Below, in pieces: positions 25,671 to 32,984 of a DNA stretch of 64,000 bases; position 1 is the first letter of the stretch, and each line of letters begins with the position of its first letter. A model generated the notes under the pieces. It did no database searches and had not been told where the DNA came from. It was given only the letters and a program-made list of their open reading frames with translations. The translations under genes and the position numbers were made by a program. This stretch comes from Ruegeria sp. EL01 (lineage in GTDB: Bacteria > Pseudomonadota > Alphaproteobacteria > Rhodobacterales > Rhodobacteraceae), in the NCBI RefSeq assembly GCF_900313035.1, contig NZ_OMPS01000038.1, positions 1-64,000 on the forward strand. Direction: 5' to 3'.

Positions 25671-28121
25671 CTAAGCGCGCAACCGCTCGTTCTCGGGATC
25701 CCAAAGCGGTTGATCCTGCTCTACCACGGCGCGGCACTTCTGACCGTAGATTTCGATCTCCAGTTCAGTGCCTGGATTTGCCAGATCGGCCTTGATCATG
25801 CCCAGCGCGATCGATTTGCCAACCCGGTATCCCCAGGCACCTGACGTTGTCTCGCCTACAATCTCGCCATTCTGCCAAATGCATGACATATATGGCGCAT
25901 CGCAATCGCCTGCATCAACGGTCATGGTGACAAAGGCCTTTTTTACGCCCTGCTGCTTTTCGTTCAGGATCGCTGCCTTGCCGGGGAAGTCTTGCGGTTT
26001 GTCGAGTTTGACGAAGCGTTCCAGACCGCCTTCCAGTAGCGAGTAGTCGGTCGACAGGTCACCCTTCCACGCTCGATAGCCTTTTTCTATGCGCAGCGAG
26101 TTCAGAGCGTACATGCCAAACGGCCTGGCACCAGCATCAATAATCGCGTCATAGATCGCAGGCATATGATCGTTCAGGGCATGCACCTCCCAGCCCAGCT
26201 CACCGGCAAAGGAAACGCGGATCAGGTATGCAGGTTGACCCGCAACAGTGGCGGACTGGTGGGTCAACCACCCCGAAGTCAAATCTGCATCGGTCAGGCT
26301 AGACAAGACGTTACGCGAATTCGGACCGGTGACGATCAGCGTATCGCGCGTCGTTGTCACGTCCTCAATAGATACGCTGGCAGGCATTGCGTTCATCAGG
26401 ATGTCACGGTCGTGCCATTGCGCCGTTGCTGCGGTGATCATCATGAACTCGTCTTCAGCCAGACGGATACAGGACATCTCTGTCAGGATGCGCCCACGAT
26501 TGTCAGAGACATAGATGAGGTTCATCCGGCCAACCTTTGGCAGACCTCCGGTTGCGAGACCTCGCAAAGCCTCAGCGGCGCCCTCTCCCTTGACCATGAA
26601 TCGCGAGAAGCCCGGCAAATCCAGAACGCCGCAATGGTCGCGCACAGCCTCGCATTCCTCTTTAATCCGCTGCTCCCACGGACCAGTACGGCCCCAGGTG
26701 TGGGTCGCCTCAAGCGAGGTGTTATCGCCGGGTTGCGCGAACCAATTGGCGCGTTCCCAGCCATTATAGGCGCCCATGACACCGCCCCGTTCTTTGATCT
26801 TGGCATGTATCGGAGACAGCTTTTTGTCCCGCGCTGCAGGCCATTCGTGGTGGGGAAAATGCATGGCGTATTCGTTGCCGTAAACTTCCATGCCTTTCTG
26901 GTTGCAATAGTCCTGATCGGTGTAGTCGGTATACCGGCGCGGATCGACGGCCCACATATCCCATTCAGTGCTGCCATCGATGATCCATTCGGCCAAAACT
27001 TTGCCAGCGCCACCGCCCTGCGCGATCCCGAAGGTAAAGGTGTGTGCCTCGAGCGCATTTTGGACACCCGGCATCGGTCCGATCAGCGGCAACCCATCCG
27101 GTGCATAGGGGATCGGTCCGTTGATCACGCGGCCTACGCCCGAGGTTGCCATCAACGGCACCCGCTCCATCGCGTCGGTCATGATGTCCTCGATCCGATC
27201 CAGATCGTCATTCCACAGTTGGAACGAGAAATCTTCGGGCATCGGATCATCTTCGGTCATCCAATGGCCCTTGCAGTTGGGTTCATAGGGGCCAAGGTTG
27301 AAGCCGTTCTTTTCCTGCCGCAAGTAATACGAGATGTCTACGTCACGCAGCAGTGGTAGTTTCTTGCCGCCGTTCTCTTTGGACCATGTTTCGATCTCTG
27401 GAACTTCGTCGGTCAACAGGTACTGGTGGCTCATGACCATGGCCGGAACGGTGCGGCCGCCAAAAGCCTTGAACCACTCACCCACACGCTGCGCGTAGTA
27501 ACCGGCAGCGTTCACGACATAATCGCAATCGATGTCACCCTTGTCCGTATGCACGGTCCAAGATCCATCGTCGCGCTGCGTCACGCCGGTTGCAGGTGTA
27601 AAGCGCAGGATCTTCTGCCCGAGATCACGCGCGCCTTTGGCCAGTGCCTGCGTCAGCTGCGCAGGATCGATATCACCATCGGTTGGATCATATAGGACAC
27701 CTTCAAGGTCATGCGTCTCGAGGAACGGATAACGTTCTTTCGCTTCCTCCGGGGTCCACATCTCCATAGGGATACCCTGATAGCGGCCCATAGACAAAGC
27801 GCGCTCAAACTCTTGCACCCGCTCTTTCGAATGCGCCAGACGGATCGAGCCGGTCTGATGGTAATTCATAGGGTAGTCGACTTCTTCGCCCAAACGCGCA
27901 TACAGCTCGGTCGAATAGCGCTGCATGTTCATGATCGCCCAAGAGGTCGAGAAGGTCGGCACGTTGCCCGCCGCGTGCCAAGTCGAGCCTGCGGTCAATT
28001 CGTTCTTTTCAAGCAGAACACAATCGGTCCAGCCTTTCTTTGCCAAATGGTAGAGCGAGGAGGTCCCCACCACACCACCACCGATGATGACCACGCGGGC
28101 TTTCGTCGGAAAATCACTCAT
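25671..28121 (-). CDS. Dimethylglycine dehydrogenase-like FAD/GcvT fusion protein
   Basis: An 816-residue protein that follows the mammalian dimethylglycine dehydrogenase closely over its length: GGGVVG at residues 14-19, STWHAAG with H49 at the covalent-FAD position, DIDPAQLTQALAKGAR, YYLRQEKNGFNLGPYEPN and NGPIPYAPDGLPLIGP. The GcvT-type C-terminal half contains FAGELGWEVH and NSLRIEKGYRAWKGDL. The expected reaction is dimethylglycine to sarcosine plus a folate-bound one-carbon unit. A second fusion of this type is encoded at 19679-22132 in the same operon. It starts 15 bases after the GFA gene. Confidence 0.87.
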   Translation of the reverse strand: MSDFPTKARVVIIGGGVVGTSSLYHLAKKGWTDCVLLEKNELTAGSTWHAAGNVPTFSTSWAIMNMQRYSTELYARLGEEVDYPMNYHQTGSIRLAHSKERVQEFERALSMGRYQGIPMEMWTPEEAKERYPFLETHDLEGVLYDPTDGDIDPAQLTQALAKGARDLGQKILRFTPATGVTQRDDGSWTVHTDKGDIDCDYVVNAAGYYAQRVGEWFKAFGGRTVPAMVMSHQYLLTDEVPEIETWSKENGGKKLPLLRDVDISYYLRQEKNGFNLGPYEPNCKGHWMTEDDPMPEDFSFQLWNDDLDRIEDIMTDAMERVPLMATSGVGRVINGPIPYAPDGLPLIGPMPGVQNALEAHTFTFGIAQGGGAGKVLAEWIIDGSTEWDMWAVDPRRYTDYTDQDYCNQKGMEVYGNEYAMHFPHHEWPAARDKKLSPIHAKIKERGGVMGAYNGWERANWFAQPGDNTSLEATHTWGRTGPWEQRIKEECEAVRDHCGVLDLPGFSRFMVKGEGAAEALRGLATGGLPKVGRMNLIYVSDNRGRILTEMSCIRLAEDEFMMITAATAQWHDRDILMNAMPASVSIEDVTTTRDTLIVTGPNSRNVLSSLTDADLTSGWLTHQSATVAGQPAYLIRVSFAGELGWEVHALNDHMPAIYDAIIDAGARPFGMYALNSLRIEKGYRAWKGDLSTDYSLLEGGLERFVKLDKPQDFPGKAAILNEKQQGVKKAFVTMTVDAGDCDAPYMSCIWQNGEIVGETTSGAWGYRVGKSIALGMIKADLANPGTELEIEIYGQKCRAVVEQDQPLWDPENERLRA

Positions 28122-28136
28122 GCGTTTAGTTCCCTG

Positions 28137-28517
28137 TTACTGTGCCTCTTGAGGCAGGTCGTCTTTGATGTCGTAGTAATCGCCCTTGTCGGCTACAAAG
28201 ATGTGCCGGGCGAGTTTCAGGCCGGTAGGTTCGTCCAGCGCGCCCATGGAAATTGAAATCGTATCTTCATCATTGCGCTGCCAGAACAGGAACGATCCGC
28301 AGGCCTCGCAGAACCCACGGCGCGCGATATCTGAGGCGCGGAACCAACTCAGCGTTTCGTCCGAAGAAAAGCTGAGATTGTCCTGATGGGTACCGGTCGA
28401 GGCCCAGACGTGGCCCGATTGTTTGCGGCATTGGCCGCAATGGCACGCCGATGGTGCGGAAAGATCGCCGTCAATTACAAACGCAACCGAACCGCAGAGG
28501 CATGAGCCTGAATGCAT
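28137..28517 (-). CDS. GFA family (glutathione-dependent formaldehyde-activating enzyme-like) protein
   Basis: A 126-residue zinc protein of the GFA/CENP-V fold, with cysteines C6, C8, C25, C27 and C30 near the N-terminus and FCEACGSFLFW later. The founding member speeds up the reaction of formaldehyde with glutathione, but many relatives have no known activity. Beside N-demethylating enzymes, a formaldehyde-handling role is an attractive inference. ATG at 28517 is chosen; the longer frame to 28565 would overlap the LysE gene by 44 bases. Confidence 0.82.
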   Translation of the reverse strand: MHSGSCLCGSVAFVIDGDLSAPSACHCGQCRKQSGHVWASTGTHQDNLSFSSDETLSWFRASDIARRGFCEACGSFLFWQRNDEDTISISMGALDEPTGLKLARHIFVADKGDYYDIKDDLPQEAQ

Positions 28518-28521
28518 GTGA

Positions 28522-29145
28522 TTACCCCTTTGAAATGGGTGCGTTGCTGGTCCCCAGCAACACACCGTAGATGATGAAACAGGCCGCCATCGCCCGACGC
28601 ACCCAGGTATTGAACACCGCCCCTAGCGCTGCTTTGCCCATCATAGCGCCCAATACCGTGAACCCTGTGTAGCTGAGCGTCGTGATCACCAGCGCGGTCG
28701 GCATGATCACAACCATCTGTTCCCAGATCGGCACGTCTGGTTGCACAAACTGGGAAAATGCCGCCAGGTATCCGGCAACGCTTTTGGGGTTGATCGTCGC
28801 AACCGCCAAGGCGTGCAGATAAACCTGCCGCGAGGGGCGCTCCGAGGCGGGTGCCGGTTTTCCAGCGTTCATCCAGCCACGAAGACCCAACCAGATGAGA
28901 AACCCGGCCCCAACAAGTTTTGCAACGAAGAATCCGGTTGGTGACGCCGCGATCAGGGCTGTCACACCCAGCGCGGAAAGGATCAGGAATGCACTGGCCT
29001 GTGTCAGGATCGCCAGCACACCCAGCATCGCCTTGGAAAGCGGCAAGCTCATCCCGTTCGAGATACAGTTGACCGCATTCGGCCCCGGTGTGGTGACGAA
29101 CACCACCCAGAATAGCGCGAATATGGTCCAGGCCTCGAAGCTCAT
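28522..29145 (-). CDS. LysE family translocator
   Basis: A 207-residue inner-membrane protein with six predicted helices and the N-terminal family motif TPGPNAVNCISNGM. LysE/RhtB proteins export amino acids such as lysine, threonine or homoserine. In this operon it may relieve the build-up of an amino acid made from methylamine degradation. The ATG at 29145 overlaps the stop of the regulator gene by one base (TGATG), so it is co-translated with it. Confidence 0.87.
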   Translation of the reverse strand: MSFEAWTIFALFWVVFVTTPGPNAVNCISNGMSLPLSKAMLGVLAILTQASAFLILSALGVTALIAASPTGFFVAKLVGAGFLIWLGLRGWMNAGKPAPASERPSRQVYLHALAVATINPKSVAGYLAAFSQFVQPDVPIWEQMVVIMPTALVITTLSYTGFTVLGAMMGKAALGAVFNTWVRRAMAACFIIYGVLLGTSNAPISKG

Positions 29146-29714
29146 CAGTACACCGGCGGGGCAATGACCCAGATGGCCACAGCTGGAGAGAAGAATGGGT
29201 TCGACCATTGGTAGGGTTCGTGTCGGATCCGAAAGCTGTCACCGGGCCCAACGGTGAATTTACGCTCTCCAATATTAAGATCCAGATTGCCCGAGATCAT
29301 GTATCCCACTTCCTGCGTCGGCCGATTTGCTGGGGTCTGCATGCGAGAGTTCGGTTCAAAGGTGGAATACACCATCTCAAAGTCATCGGTCAGATCGGGT
29401 GAGAGCAATTCTTCGATCAAGCCTTCCTCATTTGACCCCATTGGCCGGCGTGACCCTGCCCGGACGATGTATCCTTGCTCATCCGCAGGCGCGGCAGAAT
29501 GCGCAAACAACATCGACATCGGCACGCCCAGACACTCAGCGATCAGCCGCAGGTCCGAGATCGAAGGTTCGGACATGTCACGCTCGACCTGGCTGAGCCA
29601 ACCAACCGACCGGTCCAACCGCGCTGCGATCTCGGTCAGGGTCAACCCACGTGCCTTGCGCAAGGCGCGCAGATCCGCTCCGAGTGTGGCGCTGGTTGAG
29701 GCCTGGCTGTTCAC
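29145..29714 (-). CDS. XRE-family regulator with C-terminal cupin domain
   Basis: A 189-residue regulator. Residues 12-66 hold a Cro/CI-type helix-turn-helix (LTLTEIAARLDRSVGWLSQ), and residues 110-186 a cupin ligand-binding domain. This combination is common in regulators of amino-acid and polyamine catabolism. It is the first gene of the nine-gene minus-strand operon, and candidate palindromic operators lie 19-67 bases upstream of its start, pointing to autoregulation and control of the whole operon. Confidence 0.9.
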   Translation of the reverse strand: MNSQASTSATLGADLRALRKARGLTLTEIAARLDRSVGWLSQVERDMSEPSISDLRLIAECLGVPMSMLFAHSAAPADEQGYIVRAGSRRPMGSNEEGLIEELLSPDLTDDFEMVYSTFEPNSRMQTPANRPTQEVGYMISGNLDLNIGERKFTVGPGDSFRIRHEPYQWSNPFFSPAVAIWVIAPPVY

Positions 29715-29732
29715 TGACCGCTCCGAATCTCA

Positions 29733-29781
29733 TGAAATTTTCTATCTGTTTTTCACGATGAGGCAAAACCGTGAAATTTCA
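29733..29781. promoter_or_regulatory. Candidate operators of the XRE-cupin regulator
   Basis: The octamer TGAAATTT occurs at 29733-29740 and 29772-29779, 39 bases apart; the second copy extends to the perfect 10-bp palindrome TGAAATTTCA (29772-29781). An inverted pair TTTCACG (29751-29757) and CGTGAAA (29770-29776) lies within the same AT-rich stretch. The region lies directly upstream of the operon's first gene. Confidence 0.45.
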
Positions 29782-29809
29782 AAGCACTTTTTCATTTGCA
29801 GCGTGTCAT

Positions 29810-29829
29810 CCAGACGTTTAATCGTCTGG
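29810..29829 (+). promoter_or_regulatory. Hairpin abutting the DUF1294 start codon
   Basis: CCAGACG and CGTCTGG form a perfect 7-bp stem around the loop TTTAAT and end one base before the ATG at 29831. No ribosome binding site is visible outside the stem, so the structure could limit translation. Confidence 0.4.
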
Positions 29830-29830
29830 C

Positions 29831-30106
29831 ATGTGGATTTCGGTAATTTATCTTTGGACGATTAATGTCCTGACCTTGCTGGCTTTTGGATGGGACAAGG
29901 CGCGCTCAAGACGACGCAGGCGCAGGGTTCCTGAGCGCAGACTGCTCTGGCTGGCCGCGCTTGGAGGCAGCCCCGCAGCCCTTCTGGGTCGCTGGATGTT
30001 CCAGCACAAAACCCGCAAGCGCGGATTCACGATGTGGGTGCTGGGGATTTTTGCCCTTCAAGCAGCCATGATCTACGTGTTCGTCGTGAGTTTTCCAGCG
30101 AAATAG
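29831..30106 (+). CDS. DUF1294 small membrane protein
   Basis: A 91-residue protein with three predicted membrane segments (about residues 3-20, 38-52 and 68-88) and an arginine-rich loop at 25-37 (KARSRRRRRRVPERRLL). The pattern of a short first helix ending in DKARS, then PERRLL and ALLGRWMFQHKTRK, fits the DUF1294 family, whose function is unknown. Translation seems to begin right after a hairpin with no clear ribosome binding site. It is divergent from the XRE-cupin regulator and stands alone. Confidence 0.72.
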   Translation: MWISVIYLWTINVLTLLAFGWDKARSRRRRRRVPERRLLWLAALGGSPAALLGRWMFQHKTRKRGFTMWVLGIFALQAAMIYVFVVSFPAK

Positions 30107-30135
30107 GTATGATCAGGCGCAAAGCACTATAGGTT

Positions 30136-30594
30136 TTAGACCTGTCGGGCGAAAACTGAAGACAGAATACTGTCCAGCGCGCTTGCATCTATCTCGTCAA
30201 AAGCATCTGGCTGATCGCTATCGATATCAAACACCGCGACAACCTCGCCAGTCGCGTTCCGGACCGGTAGAACCAGCTCGGACCGGGTCGAGGATGCACA
30301 GGCAATGTGGCCCGGAAAGGCATCGACGTCGGCAACAAGCTGCACTTCACCCGTGCGGGCGGCCGCCCCGCACACGCCGCGATCAAACGGGATCACAAGG
30401 CAGCCGTGACCGCCTTGATAGGGGCCTATTTTCAATAGACCGGGTTCGGTGACGCGATAAAATCCGGTCCAATCGAACCGCGCGTCGGAATGGTGCACCT
30501 CACAGGCAATCGTCGCCATCAGCGCGACATCGTCCGTTTCGCCCTCGGTCAGGGCAGCGATGGTATTGGCAAGCGTGTCATAGTCGATCGTCAT
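30136..30594 (-). CDS. Free methionine-(R)-sulfoxide reductase (GAF-domain)
   Basis: A 152-residue GAF-domain enzyme. The three redox cysteines of the fRMsr family are all present: C65 in GGHGCLVIPF, C75 in RGVCG and C99 in GHIACAS, with FDIDSDQ near the end. It reduces free methionine-R-sulfoxide in the cytoplasm and so repairs oxidised methionine. ATG at 30594 is chosen because the upstream extension lacks similarity to the family. The thiolase gene lies 92 bases upstream on the same strand. Confidence 0.87.
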   Translation of the reverse strand: MTIDYDTLANTIAALTEGETDDVALMATIACEVHHSDARFDWTGFYRVTEPGLLKIGPYQGGHGCLVIPFDRGVCGAAARTGEVQLVADVDAFPGHIACASSTRSELVLPVRNATGEVVAVFDIDSDQPDAFDEIDASALDSILSSVFARQV

Positions 30595-30686
30595 GTGTGC
30601 ACCTGTTTCGCTGAGGGGCCGGGCACTGCCCTTTTCCTGAGCCGCACGGTCAAGTCTCCCCGAACTATTGCGAAACAGGGAAAGGG

Positions 30687-31859
30687 TCAAACGCGTTCAA
30701 TGGCGATGGCTGTACCTTCCCCACCACCAATACAAATCGCGGCGACGCCCCGCTTGAGGTTGCGTTTTTCCAGCGCATTCAAAAGCGTCACCATGATCCG
30801 GGCACCGGATGCGCCGATTGGATGCCCCAATGCGCAGGCACCGCCGTTCACGTTGACCTTATCCCTTGGCAGGCCCATTTCATGCATGAAGGCCATTGGA
30901 ACGACCGCAAAAGCCTCGTTGACTTCCCACAGATCAACATCCTCTTTCGTCCATCCAATGCGGTCCAGCAGCTTTTGCACTGCAGGAACCGGAGCAGTGG
31001 TGAACAGGCCCGGGGCCTGCGCATGGCTGGCGTGTCCCAGAATGCGGGCGCGGACGTTCAAACCTTGAGCTTCGGCTACCTCCGCGGAGGCCAAAACAAG
31101 CGCAGCGGCCCCGTCTGAGATGGAGGAAGAATTGGCGGCTGTAACCGTTCCATCTTTCCGGAAGGCCGGTTTAAGGGTCGGTATTTTCTCGGGCCGCGCG
31201 GATTTGGGCTGTTCATCAATCTCTTGCGTTAGGTCACCTTTTCGAGTTCGCACGACAAAGGGTGTAATTTCACCTTCGAACGCACCACTGTCTTGCGCGG
31301 CCAATGCGTTTGACAGCGATTGCAGGGCGTATTCGTCCTGTGCTTCGCGCGTGAACTGATAGGCTTCTGCGCAGTCCTCGGCAAACGTGCCCATCAGGCG
31401 ACCCTTGTCATAGGCGTCCTCCAGCCCGTCGAGAAACATGTGATCAACCACCTGACCATGGCCAATACGTGCTCCGCCACGCATCTTCGGCAGCAGGTAT
31501 GGCGCGTTTGTCATGCTCTCCATCCCGCCCGCGATCATCGTGTTGGTATGGCCCAACGCGATCTGATCAAAGGCAATCATCGCCGCCTTCATGCCCGAAC
31601 CGCACATCTTATTGAGCGTGGTGGCTGGAACCTCGTCGCCCAGACCTGCCGCAAAACCGGCCTGACGCGCAGGCGCTTGACCCTGACCTGCCGGAAGAAC
31701 GCACCCCATCAACATTTCATCAACTGTCCGGGCACCGGACTGCTGCAAGGCCGCATTGGCGGCGCTGCCGCCAAGCTCAGCCGCAGTGACGCCATCAAAG
31801 ACACCCTGAAACCCGCCCATTGGTGTACGGGCGGCCCCTGCTATCACGACTTCTTTCAT
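30687..31859 (-). CDS. Acetyl-CoA acetyltransferase (thiolase)
   Basis: A 390-residue thiolase II-type enzyme. The catalytic residues are C86 in NKMCGSGM, the histidine of ALGHPIGASG near 347, and C376 in ICIGGGEG. It condenses two acetyl-CoA to acetoacetyl-CoA, or the reverse, and could serve polyhydroxybutyrate synthesis or the ethylmalonyl-CoA pathway; a degradative role in short-chain oxidation is also possible. No phaB lies next to it. An 8-bp inverted repeat begins 3 bases upstream of the ATG and includes the likely ribosome binding site. Confidence 0.92.
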   Translation of the reverse strand: MKEVVIAGAARTPMGGFQGVFDGVTAAELGGSAANAALQQSGARTVDEMLMGCVLPAGQGQAPARQAGFAAGLGDEVPATTLNKMCGSGMKAAMIAFDQIALGHTNTMIAGGMESMTNAPYLLPKMRGGARIGHGQVVDHMFLDGLEDAYDKGRLMGTFAEDCAEAYQFTREAQDEYALQSLSNALAAQDSGAFEGEITPFVVRTRKGDLTQEIDEQPKSARPEKIPTLKPAFRKDGTVTAANSSSISDGAAALVLASAEVAEAQGLNVRARILGHASHAQAPGLFTTAPVPAVQKLLDRIGWTKEDVDLWEVNEAFAVVPMAFMHEMGLPRDKVNVNGGACALGHPIGASGARIMVTLLNALEKRNLKRGVAAICIGGGEGTAIAIERV

Positions 31860-31861
31860 CC

Positions 31862-31895
31862 CGGTATTCCTTCTGTTGTCGCCTCTTGAATACCG
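31862..31895 (-). promoter_or_regulatory. Inverted repeat in the thiolase leader
   Basis: CGGTATTC (31862-31869) and GAATACCG (31888-31895) are perfect 8-bp arms with an 18-base spacer. In the thiolase mRNA the 3' arm, two bases before the ATG, contains the likely AAGGAA ribosome binding site, so the hairpin could block translation; it may equally be an operator. Confidence 0.45.
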
Positions 31896-31959
31896 AATGG
31901 TAAGATTTGCCGTCTAGCGTATTTCTACGACGCAATTTCAGTTTGGAGGGCAGTCGAAC

Positions 31960-32298
31960 ATGGGGCTGACCAGCACAACCACTGGCGTGACACAGATTAT
32001 CACGGTTCATTCCGACCGGATCGACGCCGCAATGGCCATACAGTTCAAAGAAGACATGCGCCGCGAAACCGATTCGGGGACAGACCGCGTTGTTCTCGAT
32101 CTCGCAGGCGTGGAGTTTATCGATTCCAGTGGCCTTGGCGCGATTGTCGCGTCAATGAAGCAGCTGGGGGATAATAGAAAACTGGATTTGGCAGGACCTC
32201 AGCCGGTCGTCGAAAAAGTATTCAGACTGACGCGCATGGACACAGTGTTCCGGTTGTTCGCAACATTGGACGACGCATTGTCAGCCACCGCTGACTGA
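31960..32298 (+). CDS. STAS-domain anti-sigma factor antagonist (RsbV/SpoIIAA-like)
   Basis: A 112-residue single STAS domain. The phosphorylation block IDSSGLGAIV is intact, with S56 at the position phosphorylated in SpoIIAA/RsbV. The next gene, 22 bases on, is an RsbW-like kinase, so the two form a partner-switching pair in which the unphosphorylated antagonist binds the kinase. The ATG at 31960 has a GGAGGG site. No PP2C phosphatase or partner sigma factor lies nearby. Confidence 0.88.
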   Translation: MGLTSTTTGVTQIITVHSDRIDAAMAIQFKEDMRRETDSGTDRVVLDLAGVEFIDSSGLGAIVASMKQLGDNRKLDLAGPQPVVEKVFRLTRMDTVFRLFATLDDALSATAD

Positions 32299-32320
32299 CC
32301 CCTAGCAGGAGTGGACGGGC

Positions 32321-32770
32321 GTGAATCCAATTTCTAACAAGACCTGCCTGGAGCTGAGCTTTCCCGCAACGGAAACCGAGGCCAGTGCCGGGATTGAACA
32401 GCTTAGTACCGGATTGTCCGATCAGGGCTTACCTGTGAAGAAATCGGATGAGGTGAAGATCGCACTGGCCGAAGCAATCAACAATGTCGTCGAACATGCT
32501 TATGCTGGCATCGCACCGGCCAAAGTACAGGTCACATGCCGGTTGGACCGGGATCGACTGGATATTCTGATCTCGGACACAGGCAATCCACTGCCGGGAT
32601 TGCATCCCCCCGATGGAGCGCCAGCCTCCGTTGATACGACCCTGCAGGATCTGCCGGAAGGCGGGTTTGGATGGTACCTCATTCATGAATTGACCAGTGA
32701 TATCCGATACGAGCGTCGCAAAGGATGCAACCGATTGTCCTTGCGGTTTGACTTCGCAGAACTCAGTTAG
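32321..32770 (+). CDS. RsbW/SpoIIAB-like serine kinase (anti-sigma factor type)
   Basis: A 149-residue GHKL ATPase of the HATPase_c_2 type. The N box EAINNVVEHAY (residues about 51-61) and the G1 box DTGNP are visible, followed by GGFGWYLIHELTSDI as the G2 region. Such kinases phosphorylate the paired STAS protein and hold a sigma factor or another partner. The start is GTG at 32321 with an AGGAG site. The target is unknown; roseobacters often lack a SigB-like factor, so the output may be something other than a sigma factor. Confidence 0.85.
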   Translation: MNPISNKTCLELSFPATETEASAGIEQLSTGLSDQGLPVKKSDEVKIALAEAINNVVEHAYAGIAPAKVQVTCRLDRDRLDILISDTGNPLPGLHPPDGAPASVDTTLQDLPEGGFGWYLIHELTSDIRYERRKGCNRLSLRFDFAELS

Positions 32771-32861
32771 CTTGGTGCAGGCAGTCACAATAAGGCCATT
32801 TTCGAACCATTGTAGCGCCTCAAACAACCTTCATGACTCCTCTTGTAGCTCAAATAGCTTC

Positions 32862-32908
32862 CCTCGGCGCCACGAATCACAGCCCCCACCCAGTGAACGG
32901 CGCCGAGG
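32862..32908. promoter_or_regulatory. 10-bp inverted repeat upstream of ggt
   Basis: CCTCGGCGCC (32862-32871) and GGCGCCGAGG (32899-32908) are perfect arms with a 27-base spacer. The site lies 77 bases before the ggt start and 92 bases after the kinase stop. There is no T tract, so it is more likely a regulator-binding site or leader structure than a terminator. Confidence 0.4.
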
Positions 32909-32984
32909 AACTTCTCCCTTGAAATAGCTGGACAAAACATGGCCGCGATATACCTTCGCCACGTCAATGCGAAGGGAATGCACC

